Below, piece after piece: positions 10,196 through 18,899 of a stretch of DNA of 64,000 nt (position 1 is its first letter; every line of letters begins with the position of its first letter). This DNA is from an uncultured Burkholderiales bacterium (GTDB lineage: Bacteria > Pseudomonadota > Gammaproteobacteria > Burkholderiales > Burkholderiaceae_C). A program made the translations under genes and the position numbers. Location: the NCBI GenBank assembly GCA_943908475.1, contig CALTTG010000018.1, forward strand, positions 9,214 through 73,213, read 5' to 3'. The notes beneath the pieces were generated by a model. That model was not told the DNA's origin. It did not search any database and was given only the letters and a program-made list of their open reading frames with translations.

Positions 10196-10735
10196 ATGTT
10201 GCGTCCCCCTGTCATTCCCCCACTGACCCTGGCCCAGTGCGCCGAGCGCGCCCAACGCCCCGCCCCCGCCCTCGCGAGACGCTTGGCGGCCGTGCTGTAC
10301 GAAGGTGTGCTGCTGTTCGGTGTCGTGATGTTCGTCGGCCTGTTCTACAGCGTGATCGTGGGGCAACGTCACGCCCTCGAACACCGGTCGGGCATGCAAA
10401 TCACCCTCTTTCTGGCCCTGTCGGTGTATTTCATCGGTTTCTGGGCTCGCGGCGGCCAGACCCTGGCCATGAAAACCTGGCACGTTCGGTTGGTGCGTCA
10501 AGACGGCCTGCCCCCCACGCTCACGCAGTCGGCGACGCGCTTCGTGCTGTCTTGGCTTTGGTTCATGCCGCCCCTGGCCCTGGCGTGGCTGGCCCAATGG
10601 CACAGCTCCCGCGAAATCTGGGGCATGCTGGGCGCCTGGATCGTGATTTACGCCACCCTCACCCGCATGCTGCCCCGACAGCAACTGCTGCATGATGTGA
10701 TCTGCCGCACCGCCATCATCGACACCCGCCCATGA
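10196..10735 (+). CDS. RDD family integral membrane protein
   Basis: A 179-residue membrane protein of the RDD family. It opens with a proline-rich cytoplasmic segment, then ALARRLAAVLYEGVLLFG (the RRxxAxxxD-like region in the first helix). Further transmembrane segments include FLALSVYFIGFWARGGQTL and FVLSWLWFMPPLALAWLA. GGQTLAMKTWHVRLV is the typical RDD loop, and LHDVICRTAIID the typical C-terminal motif. It is fifth-to-last base overlapped with the LOG gene (ATGA at 10732), so the two are translationally coupled. Function of RDD proteins is mostly unknown; some are linked to ion transport. Confidence 0.88.
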   Translation: MLRPPVIPPLTLAQCAERAQRPAPALARRLAAVLYEGVLLFGVVMFVGLFYSVIVGQRHALEHRSGMQITLFLALSVYFIGFWARGGQTLAMKTWHVRLVRQDGLPPTLTQSATRFVLSWLWFMPPLALAWLAQWHSSREIWGMLGAWIVIYATLTRMLPRQQLLHDVICRTAIIDTRP

Positions 10736-11373
10736 CCCCCATCGAGCCCCTTGCCTCTGACAAATTTTCGGTCTGCGTCTATTGCGGCTCTCGCCCAGGC
10801 AACCGCCCCGATCATGTGGCCGCGGCTCAAGCGTGCGGCGCCGCCATCGGCCACCGAGGTTGGCAACTGGTGTATGGCGGTGGCAGCACCGGTTTGATGG
10901 GCACGGTGGCCGATGCGACCTTGAAGGCAGGCGGCGAAGTCATCGGCGTCATTCCAGACCGGCTGATCGAGCGGGAGCTGGGTCACGGTGGCGTGACACA
11001 CCTTCAGGTGGTGAGCTCGATGCATGAGCGCAAGCACCTGATGGCGCAGCAGTCCGATGCGTTCGTGGCCCTGCCCGGGGGCATCGGCACCCTGGAAGAG
11101 ATCTTCGAAATCTGGACCTGGCGTCAGCTGGGCTACCACGCCAAGCCCTTGGGCTTGCTGAACGTGGCGGGTTACTTCGATCACCTGTTGAGGTTCATCG
11201 AGGTCAGTCGCGACGAGGGTTTCTTGTGGCCCGACGTGCACGAGTTGCTGCTGGTGGACGACGACATCGACCGGCTGCTGTCGCGCCTGCATTCACAACA
11301 CCTGGTGCTGCAAACACAAACGCCACCGGAGTCGCTGAACGCGGCCCCAGGTGGCGTCGCCGACGGGACCTGA
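10732..11373 (+). CDS. LOG family protein (cytokinin-type nucleoside 5'-monophosphate phosphoribohydrolase)
   Basis: A 213-residue LOG/TIGR00730 protein expected to cleave N6-modified AMP or related nucleotides to free base and ribose 5-phosphate. Signatures: CVYCGSRPGNRP at the N-terminus, YGGGSTGLMGTVADA, the catalytic arginine in MHERKHLM, and PGGIGTLEEIFEIWTWRQLG. It overlaps the RDD gene by four bases and ends the sigma-factor cluster. It converges on glnB with a 26-bp gap. Confidence 0.93.
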   Translation: MTPIEPLASDKFSVCVYCGSRPGNRPDHVAAAQACGAAIGHRGWQLVYGGGSTGLMGTVADATLKAGGEVIGVIPDRLIERELGHGGVTHLQVVSSMHERKHLMAQQSDAFVALPGGIGTLEEIFEIWTWRQLGYHAKPLGLLNVAGYFDHLLRFIEVSRDEGFLWPDVHELLLVDDDIDRLLSRLHSQHLVLQTQTPPESLNAAPGGVADGT

Positions 11374-11399
11374 ATCCCGCCGAGTTCAGGACGCGGTCG

Positions 11400-11756
<357 letters not shown>

Positions 11757-11797
11757 CTATCGTTATTTAAGCACGGTTGTTCGAGGGCGAACCCGCT

Positions 11798-13519
11798 TCA
11801 GGCGCGGAAACGCGACGTGATGGGATAGCGCCAGTCGCGACCAAAGGCCCGATGGGTGATGCGGATGCCCACAGGCGCTTGGCGACGCTTGTATTCGTTG
11901 ATCGTGAGCAAGCGGGTGACCTTGTCGACATCGGCGGGCGAGAACCCGTCGGCCACGATCTGCTCGATGGACTGGTCTTGCTCCATGTAGCGTTGCAAGA
12001 TGGCATCGAGCACGTCGTACTCAGGCAGGCTGTCTTGGTCTTTCTGATCGGGACGCAGCTCAGCCGAGGGCGGCCGGGTGATGATGCGCTCGGGAATGGG
12101 TTCGACTTCACCCCGCAAGCGCGCCTGCTCGTTGCGCCAGCGACACAGCCGGAAAACGGTGGTCTTGACCAGGTCCTTGATGACCGCGAACCCACCGGCC
12201 ATGTCCCCATACAGGGTGCAGTAGCCAGTGGCCATCTCGCTCTTGTTCCCAGTGGTCAAGACGATGGCGCCGGTCTTGTTGGACAAGGCCATCAGCATGG
12301 TGCCCCGGATGCGCGCCTGGATGTTTTCCTCGGTGGTGTCTTCGGCCCGCCCGACAAACAACGGCGCCAAGGACTGCTTGAAAGCGTCAAACTCCGGCAC
12401 GATGCTGATTTCGTCGTGGCGCACCTTCAGTCGGTCCGCCATGTCCTGTGCGTCGATCCAGGAAATGTCTGCGGTATAGGGCGAAGGCATCATGACCGTG
12501 CGCACGCGCTCGGCCCCCAAGGCGTCCACCGCGATGGCCAAGACCAAGGCCGAATCAATGCCGCCCGACAGACCGATGATCGCGCCCGGAAAACCGTTTT
12601 TGCCCAGGTAGTCCCGAACGCCCGTGACCAAGGCCGCCCAGATCTCGGCGTCCGGGGCCAGCAGGGGCGCTTGTCGCGCCGGCAACAGCACCACGGGCGA
12701 ACCCACCTCGGGTGCCGCCTGCAATTGCAGGTGCAAGACATCTGACTGGAACGACAGGGCGCGGGCTTGAACCAAGCCTGTTGCATCGACGGCAAACGAC
12801 GCCCCGTCAAACACCACCTCGTCTTGCCCGCCCACCAAGTGCGCGTAAATCAACGGGCACTGGCAGGACTGGGCCCGTGCAGCCATGCGTTGTTCTCGCT
12901 CGGCGGCCTTGCCGGCATGGAACGGCGACGCGTTGAGCACCAGCAGCACCTGCGCGCCAGCGGCGCATGCGGCATCGGCCGGCTCGTCAAACCAGGCGTC
13001 TTCGCAAATCAGCAGCCCCAGTCGAATGCCCTCGGCATCGATGACCAGCGGCCCTAAGCCTGCGTCACGCCCGCTGACGAAATAGCGGCGCTCGTCAAAC
13101 ACCTGGTAGTTGGGCAATTCGCGCTTGGCATACGTGCCCACCACGCCTCCGGCCTGCAGCACGCTGGCGGCGTTGACGAGGCCCGGCACCGACCACGAGC
13201 GGGTGCGGGCGTCGGCCAGGCGAGACCGAGCCGGGTGGCCAACGACCAACTGAAGGCCCGGAAGGTCACCCAAGGCCTGCGCCATGTCGACAAGGGCCTG
13301 CTGACAGTCGTCGATGAACCTGGGGCGCAGCAGCAGGTCCTCGGGCGGGTAGCCACACAGGGAGAGTTCCGGGGTCAGCACGAGGCGGGCCCCTTCGGCA
13401 TGAGCCTGACGGGCCAACTCGACAAGTTGCCGCGCATTGCCGGCAATGTCGCCCACCACGGGGTTGAACTGGATGACAGCGACGCTCAGCGCGCCGGGGA
13501 TCGAGGCAAATGCGGTCAT
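11798..13519 (-). CDS. nadE: Glutamine-hydrolysing NAD+ synthase
   Basis: Final step of NAD synthesis: amidates deamido-NAD with glutamine-derived ammonia. The N-terminal nitrilase-type glutaminase domain (about 10-270) shows the Glu-Lys-Cys triad regions LVLTPELSLCGYPPEDLL, KRELPNY and GLLICEDAWF. The C-terminal synthetase domain (about 300-570) has the PP-loop GLSGGIDSALVLAIA and TGNKSEMATGYCTLYGDMAG. ATG 13519 gives 573 aa; an in-frame GTG at 13543 would start inside the palindrome at 13535-13553. GlnB lies downstream on the same strand. Confidence 0.96.
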   Translation of the reverse strand: MTAFASIPGALSVAVIQFNPVVGDIAGNARQLVELARQAHAEGARLVLTPELSLCGYPPEDLLLRPRFIDDCQQALVDMAQALGDLPGLQLVVGHPARSRLADARTRSWSVPGLVNAASVLQAGGVVGTYAKRELPNYQVFDERRYFVSGRDAGLGPLVIDAEGIRLGLLICEDAWFDEPADAACAAGAQVLLVLNASPFHAGKAAEREQRMAARAQSCQCPLIYAHLVGGQDEVVFDGASFAVDATGLVQARALSFQSDVLHLQLQAAPEVGSPVVLLPARQAPLLAPDAEIWAALVTGVRDYLGKNGFPGAIIGLSGGIDSALVLAIAVDALGAERVRTVMMPSPYTADISWIDAQDMADRLKVRHDEISIVPEFDAFKQSLAPLFVGRAEDTTEENIQARIRGTMLMALSNKTGAIVLTTGNKSEMATGYCTLYGDMAGGFAVIKDLVKTTVFRLCRWRNEQARLRGEVEPIPERIITRPPSAELRPDQKDQDSLPEYDVLDAILQRYMEQDQSIEQIVADGFSPADVDKVTRLLTINEYKRRQAPVGIRITHRAFGRDWRYPITSRFRA

Positions 13520-13534
13520 GGAAGGATCAATGCA

Positions 13535-13553
13535 TGACAGCACCTTGCTGTCA
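13535..13553. repeat. 8-bp palindrome in the nadE upstream region
   Basis: TGACAGCA (13535-13542) and TGCTGTCA (13546-13553) are perfect inverted arms around CCT, 16 bp upstream of the chosen nadE ATG. The spacing suits a dimeric repressor operator or a small mRNA hairpin next to the start. The remainder of the 202-bp gap to the exonuclease gene shows no further clear element apart from the Shine-Dalgarno CAAGGGA before 13722. Confidence 0.5.
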
Positions 13554-13721
13554 CGAGCCCCGATGTTAGCGCCTGGCCCGGTTTGTGCTGGTTCTGGCCA
13601 TCAAGCGGAGGCGGTTTCAAACAGGACAAGGGCCGCAAAAGCGGTTCAAACCCTTAGATTCGGACAGGATCTTCGGTGCGAGACTTCCTCCCATTACCCA
13701 AAGAGACGAGACAAGGGACCC

Positions 13722-14246
13722 ATGAAGCCCAACGATGCCCCCCCGATCGACCTGCCCCCCATTCTGGACATCGAAGCGTCGGGATTTGGGCTGGGCAGCT
13801 ACCCGATCGAAATTGGCATCGTGATGCCAGACGCGCGCAGCTGGTGCTCTCTGGTTCGCCCCGAGCCCGGCTGGCAACACTGGGACCCTAACGCCGCCAC
13901 GGTGCACAACATCAGCCGTGAGCAACTCCAGCAACATGGCCGCACGCCCGCAGACGTGGCGGCCGTGCTCAACGACTGGCTGCGCGGGATGGTGGTCTAT
14001 TCCGATGCCTGGGCGCACGACTACACGTGGCTCAACAAGCTGTATGACGCGGCAGGACGCAACCCCAGCTTCCGGCTGGAAAACCTGCGTGCCTTGCTGA
14101 CCGACCGGGAAGCTGGCCTGTGGCATGAACTCAAGCAACGGGTGGCGCTGGAGGCCAACTTACCCCGCCACCGCGCCAGCGGTGACGCGCGCCTGTTGCA
14201 GATGACCTTGGGCGCACTGCGCACGCGTCAGGCGGCAGCGGCCTGA
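13722..14246 (+). CDS. DEDDh-type 3'-5' exonuclease family protein
   Basis: A 174-residue exonuclease-fold protein. Exo I motif is LDIEASGFG (DxE) near residue 14, Exo II is the SDAWAHDYTWL region near 95, and Exo III is HRASGDARLL (H-x4-D) near 158, giving a complete DEDDh set. The size suggests a stand-alone exonuclease domain rather than DnaQ or RNase T proper. ATG 13722 is preceded by CAAGGGA; the frame is open further upstream without homology. Monocistronic, converging on the Ser/Thr kinase gene. Substrate (RNA or DNA) cannot be told. Confidence 0.85.
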   Translation: MKPNDAPPIDLPPILDIEASGFGLGSYPIEIGIVMPDARSWCSLVRPEPGWQHWDPNAATVHNISREQLQQHGRTPADVAAVLNDWLRGMVVYSDAWAHDYTWLNKLYDAAGRNPSFRLENLRALLTDREAGLWHELKQRVALEANLPRHRASGDARLLQMTLGALRTRQAAAA

Positions 14247-14258
14247 CCCTCCGCCCGA

Positions 14259-15869
14259 TCAAAAACCGCCGTCCATGCCTCGGCGGTGGGCCGCTTCCTG
14301 CTCTCGCAGTTTCACGCACTGCGGGTGCTGGGTGAACCGTGGCTTGGCACATTGACGCTTCATGCAAATGGCCTGGGCAATGAACACCCGGTTGCCGCAC
14401 GCTTCTTTGGGGCTGCTCGCCACACTTGGACGGGGGCGCTCAGCAGGGTCGGACGCCGGCAAAGCCTCGCCCGTGGCCGCAGGCTGCGGGCGGACGGTCG
14501 CTGGCGACTCAGGTCTGGCCGAACCGGACGTGGAGGTCTGCCGAACTGCAGATGCCCCCTGCCCACGGGTCGGCAACGACGCGCCCCCCGTCACGGCCGA
14601 CGCGCTGACTGCGGCCACCGTGGTGGTCGGCCCCGTCACCGATTCAGTGTCCGCATTGACGGGCGTGACCTGGCTGGGCCAGTTCACACGTCCAGCTGAA
14701 AACGCCAGGATCACGGCCACGCCGACGGCCAGCCCCGCCCACCACCTGGTGGATCGGCGAACTTGCCCTGGCGCCATCGCGCCAAGGCCCCCGATGGGCG
14801 CCTCGGCCTCGGTGGGCGGGCGATGGATCTGCAGGGTGGGGGCAAACACATCGGGGTCGGCCAGGGGAGCCGCAGTGGCGGTTGGCTCGGGACCGCGCGT
14901 GGGGAACAGCGGGGTCGACAGAGGCGGCAAGGGCTCATTGGCCAGACGAGCCCGCCATTGCGCGACCGAACCCAATCGGTGCTCGGGGCGAATGGCCAGG
15001 GCTCGGTCGATGGTGGCCAGCAAGGCATCGGCATACTGGCGCTCAAAATCGTGGGCCAGCCCCGCCGCCAGGCCGGTCAGTGGCGCCAGATCGTCGTGCA
15101 CCGCCCTCGCGGTGGCGGGAACCGGCGTGCGGCCCGTGATGCAGTAGTGCATCACCGCGCCCAGGCCATAGAGGTCGGTCCACGGCCCCTGCCGGAGGGT
15201 GGTGGTCTCGGCGTACTGCTCGATCGGTGCAAAACTGGGCTTGAGGATGGCGGTGAGGCTCTGGGTGTGGTCGGTGATGACGCGACGCGCGGCACCAAAG
15301 TCCAGCAGGACCGGCCGAAATCCCTCTGCGGCATCGTGATCGGGCACGACGAGGATGTTGTCGGGCGCCACATCCCGATGAAACACCTGCTCCCGATGGA
15401 GGCAATCCAGGGCGCCCAGCAAAGGGTCCATCAACGCGCGCAGCCACGCCTCCGACGGCGGAAGGTCCATGGCTTTTCGGGCCGCGTACAGCGTGGGTCC
15501 TTCGTAACAAGGCATGACCATGTAAGCCGTGCCATTGGCTTCCCAGAAGCGAAACACGCGAACCAGCGAGGGGTGGTCAAACCGGGCCAGCAACCGGGCC
15601 TCATTGACAAACGACTGCAACCCCAAGGCAAAGGCTTCGGCGTGGGCGGGTGAACGAAGGACCACGTCACCCGATTCGGCACGCACCGCCAACGTGGCCG
15701 GCAGATACTCTTTGATCGCCACCGTGCGTTGAAGGTTGGCCTCGCGAGCCCGGTAGACAATGCCAAAGCCCCCCACACCCAGCACGCCCTCCACGTCGTA
15801 ATCCATCAGCCGAAAGCCGATGGGCAAGGTGTCACGCGACAAGGAAGGGGGAACAGCGGGCTGACTCAC
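14259..15869 (-). CDS. Membrane-anchored serine/threonine protein kinase with a Cys-containing C-terminal tail
   Basis: Hanks-type kinase domain at about 20-290: glycine loop GVGGFGIVYRA, VAIKEYLP (catalytic Lys), HRDVAPDNILVV (catalytic loop), LLDFGAARR (DFG) and APIEQYAE (activation segment). A low-complexity linker is followed by one transmembrane helix (WWAGLAVGVAVILAFSAG, about 355-372). The outer tail is Pro/Ala/Thr-rich and ends in a block with four cysteines (ACGNRVF, AICMKRQC, HPQC). I chose GTG 15869 (536 aa) because the kinase domain begins soon after it; the frame stays open to 16271 without homology. Divergent from the GGDEF gene. Confidence 0.9.
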   Translation of the reverse strand: MSQPAVPPSLSRDTLPIGFRLMDYDVEGVLGVGGFGIVYRAREANLQRTVAIKEYLPATLAVRAESGDVVLRSPAHAEAFALGLQSFVNEARLLARFDHPSLVRVFRFWEANGTAYMVMPCYEGPTLYAARKAMDLPPSEAWLRALMDPLLGALDCLHREQVFHRDVAPDNILVVPDHDAAEGFRPVLLDFGAARRVITDHTQSLTAILKPSFAPIEQYAETTTLRQGPWTDLYGLGAVMHYCITGRTPVPATARAVHDDLAPLTGLAAGLAHDFERQYADALLATIDRALAIRPEHRLGSVAQWRARLANEPLPPLSTPLFPTRGPEPTATAAPLADPDVFAPTLQIHRPPTEAEAPIGGLGAMAPGQVRRSTRWWAGLAVGVAVILAFSAGRVNWPSQVTPVNADTESVTGPTTTVAAVSASAVTGGASLPTRGQGASAVRQTSTSGSARPESPATVRPQPAATGEALPASDPAERPRPSVASSPKEACGNRVFIAQAICMKRQCAKPRFTQHPQCVKLREQEAAHRRGMDGGF

Positions 15870-15952
15870 TGGCGCGAGCTTACCAAAGCCCACCCTCAAG
15901 TTGTCTGCGCGATGGCCGAAATCCTGGGCACTGTTGTTCAGTCGGGGTGTCC

Positions 15953-17176
15953 ATGTCTTCAAAGCATTTGACGACCATGGGGACGCCCACTTTCTCTGCC
16001 CGCACAACGGCAGTCTTGGCTTCGGCCGGGGTGGTGTGTGCCGGCGCAGCGATTGCGTTGTCGTCCTCCAATCCACACATCGCCCAGGCCTGCTGGCTCT
16101 CGGCCATGGCGTGCGCCGCCGTGTCCGCCCACCGGTTGGGGCGACGGCAGCAAGCCCAAGTTCAAACCAACGAGAGCTATCGGGACGCGCTTCGGTCGCT
16201 GAATCAAAGCGATGCGCAGGCTGTGCCCGGCGCGCACCTGCTTCAAGCGGCCTTCCAGCACGCCGCCTCACCCATGGTGATCACCGATGGCCTGGACCGC
16301 ATCGTCATGCTCAACCAAGCGTTCGCACGGCTCAGCGGGTGCAGCACCGACGCATTGCTGGGCCAGAGCGCCGAGCTCCAAGGCCTGGCCCCCTTGCGCG
16401 CCAGCCACCTTCGGGGCATCGACCAGGCGTTCAAGGAGGGTCAGCGTTGGTCGGGTGAGTCGGGCATCACGGCCCGCGATGGCGCCGTGCACGACATGTG
16501 GCTGGTGGTCAGCACCTTGAGGGACGCCGCCGACCGCGTGACGCATCACTGCCGGGTGTTCCACAACATCGAGCCCCTGAAGGCGCAGCTGCGCAGCATG
16601 GCCGAACAAGCGCGTCACGACAGCCTGACCCATTTGCCAAACCGGCGTGCGTTTTCCGAGTTCCTGTTTCAAGCCATGGCCCGCACAAGGCGTGAGCCCA
16701 AAACCCTGGCCATCATGTCGGTGGACCTGGATGGGTTCAAGGCGGTGAACGACACCCACGGCCACCATGTGGGCGACCTGCTCCTGCAGCACGTGGCCCG
16801 ACGCTTGAGCGCCTGCGTTCGCACCACCGACATCGTGTGCCGCATGGGTGGCGATGAATTCGTGATGATCTTGGAGGGCGCGGGCATGCCTCATGAGGTC
16901 GAGCGGATCGGTCAGCGCATCCTGACCTGCCTGAGCGAGGCCTACACCCTCGAAGGCCACCACATCAAGGCCACGCCCAGCATCGGCGTGGTCATTCACC
17001 AGGTCAACGAATCGGAGACGTCTTTGCTGCAGCGGGCCGATGCCGCCATGTACAGCGCCAAACGCGCCGGCAAATGCCGCATGGTGCTCGACCTCCAGAG
17101 CGCACCACTGCCCACTGCCGCGGCCTCGGCCACAGGAGCGGATGCCAGCGGCAATCAGCTGGCAAAAGTCGCCTGA
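15953..17176 (+). CDS. PAS-GGDEF diguanylate cyclase
   Basis: Probably makes c-di-GMP. Two hydrophobic segments at the N-terminus (TTAVLASAGVVCAGAAIAL, ACWLSAMACAAVSA) anchor it in the membrane. A PAS domain follows at about 85-205 (AASPMVITDGLDRIVMLNQA). The GGDEF domain is at about 215-385 with DSLTHLPNRRAF, the active-site motif MGGDEFVMIL and an intact substrate region. No RxxD inhibitory site is obvious to me. ATG 15953 is used; GTG 15947 is two codons upstream. Only 83 bp separate it from the divergent kinase gene. It is a possible c-di-GMP source for LapD in this window. Confidence 0.92.
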   Translation: MSSKHLTTMGTPTFSARTTAVLASAGVVCAGAAIALSSSNPHIAQACWLSAMACAAVSAHRLGRRQQAQVQTNESYRDALRSLNQSDAQAVPGAHLLQAAFQHAASPMVITDGLDRIVMLNQAFARLSGCSTDALLGQSAELQGLAPLRASHLRGIDQAFKEGQRWSGESGITARDGAVHDMWLVVSTLRDAADRVTHHCRVFHNIEPLKAQLRSMAEQARHDSLTHLPNRRAFSEFLFQAMARTRREPKTLAIMSVDLDGFKAVNDTHGHHVGDLLLQHVARRLSACVRTTDIVCRMGGDEFVMILEGAGMPHEVERIGQRILTCLSEAYTLEGHHIKATPSIGVVIHQVNESETSLLQRADAAMYSAKRAGKCRMVLDLQSAPLPTAAASATGADASGNQLAKVA

Positions 17177-17312
17177 AGCCCCCTGAACCGGGGTGGCACC
17201 ACGATGGTGCAATCCCACACATCGCGGTCGGATACAGGTATAAACGCTGACATGGATCAACCCCGCCAGACACGGTTTGGCGAGGGCAAAACAATATCAG
17301 CACTGACGACCG

Positions 17313-18842
17313 ATGCCATCCTCCAACAACGAGAAACACAGCGCCTCGCCGCTCCTGCCCTCCCGCGGTTCACGCCCTCGCGTGGTCATCGTGGGCTGTG
17401 GTTTCGGCGGCCTGGAAGCGGCCAAGGCCTTCGATGGGGCCGATGTCGACGTGGTCGTCGTCGACCGCACCAACCATCACCTGTTCCAGCCCTTGCTGTA
17501 CCAAGTGGCCACGGCCGGCCTGCCCGCGCCGGCGATTGCCAGCCCCATCCGTCATATCTTGCGGCACCAGATTGCCAAGGGGCAATTGACGGTGCTGATG
17601 GCCGAAGTCACCAGCTTTGACACCGCCTCCAACTGCGTGGTGCTCGATGGCGGTGAACACCTGCACTATGACCACCTGATCGTTGCCGCGGGGGCCACGC
17701 ACAGCTACTTTGGCAACGACCAGTGGGCCAAATACGCCCCGGGCCTGAAGACCCTGGGGGATGCTTTCACCATCCGTCGCCGTGTGCTGACCGCTTTCGA
17801 GCAGGCCGAGCGCGAGAACGACCCGGTGGCCCGTGAACAATGGCTGACGTTTGCCGTGGTCGGTGCGGGCCCCACCGGCGTCGAGATGGCCGGCACCATG
17901 GCCGAGATTGCCCAACAGACCCTGCGCTCCGAGTTTCGCCGCATCGACTCGCGGCACGCACGGGTGATCCTGATTGAGGGCGCGCCGCGGGTGCTGGGCA
18001 CCTTCCCGGAAGACCTGTCGGCCAAAGCACGCACGCAACTGGAAGGCTTGGGCGCCGAGGTGCTCACTGGCGCCAAGGTGACCAACATCACGGCCTTTGG
18101 CATTCACTACGACCTGCAGGAACCACAGAGCGATGGCACCAGTCGCTCGGTCTCGCACTTTTTGCCGACTCGCACGGTGGTGTGGGGAGCTGGCGTGGCG
18201 GGCTCGCCCCTGGGTCGCATGCTGGCCAAGAGCTCGGGCTGCACGCTGGACCGTGCCGGCCGTGTGGTGGTCGAGTCTGACTTGAGCCTGCCAGGTCACC
18301 CGAACATCTACGTGGTGGGCGATCTGGCCAGCGCCAAGAGTTACCTGGACCCTGAAAACCCCACCCCGGTCCCCGGCGTGAGCCCGGGCGCCAAGCAAAT
18401 GGGCCGTAAGGCAGCACTGAACATCATGCGCCGGCTCCAAGGATTGGACGCCCAAGCGTTCCGCTACTTCGACTACGGCTCCCTGGCCACGATTGGCAAG
18501 CGCGCTGCGGTGGCCATGATCGATGTGCCGTTCACGCGCAAGCGCGTGAAATTCAGCGGGTTTTCGGCCTGGTTGTTCTGGCTGTTTGTCCACGTGTACT
18601 TCCTGATCGGGTTCCGCAACCGGATGGTGGTGTTCATGGACTGGGCCTGGGCCTACTTCACCTCACAACGTCATGCCCGCGTGTTCCCGGACCCCCACGC
18701 CCTGGAGCCCAATGCCATGCTGGTGCGCGTGCCACCGGTCACGGTGGTGACGGCCACCACCGCAGCGACACCCGTGACGCCGGCAACGGGTACCGCCAGC
18801 GCATCCCCTGCGAGCCCACCCTCGCAAGACCGGGTGGCCTGA
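17313..18842 (+). CDS. ndh: Type II NADH dehydrogenase (NDH-2), NAD(P)/FAD-dependent
   Basis: Single-subunit, non-proton-pumping NADH:quinone oxidoreductase on the inner face of the membrane. FAD Rossmann motif VVIVGCGFGGLEAAKAF near residue 20, FQPLLYQVATAGL, NAD motif VVGAGPTGVEMAGTMAEIA near 185, and NIYVVGDLAS for FAD. The C-terminal part KFSGFSAWLFWLFVHVYFL is the amphipathic/hydrophobic membrane anchor, followed by GFRNRMVVFMDWAWAYF. 509 aa, slightly long because of an Ala/Thr/Pro-rich tail. Monocistronic. Confidence 0.9.
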   Translation: MPSSNNEKHSASPLLPSRGSRPRVVIVGCGFGGLEAAKAFDGADVDVVVVDRTNHHLFQPLLYQVATAGLPAPAIASPIRHILRHQIAKGQLTVLMAEVTSFDTASNCVVLDGGEHLHYDHLIVAAGATHSYFGNDQWAKYAPGLKTLGDAFTIRRRVLTAFEQAERENDPVAREQWLTFAVVGAGPTGVEMAGTMAEIAQQTLRSEFRRIDSRHARVILIEGAPRVLGTFPEDLSAKARTQLEGLGAEVLTGAKVTNITAFGIHYDLQEPQSDGTSRSVSHFLPTRTVVWGAGVAGSPLGRMLAKSSGCTLDRAGRVVVESDLSLPGHPNIYVVGDLASAKSYLDPENPTPVPGVSPGAKQMGRKAALNIMRRLQGLDAQAFRYFDYGSLATIGKRAAVAMIDVPFTRKRVKFSGFSAWLFWLFVHVYFLIGFRNRMVVFMDWAWAYFTSQRHARVFPDPHALEPNAMLVRVPPVTVVTATTAATPVTPATGTASASPASPPSQDRVA

Positions 18843-18899
18843 GCCGCTTCAGACCCTTGAAGCCCTGCGGGCCGGGGGCTTCCGTGGCATCATCGTTCG

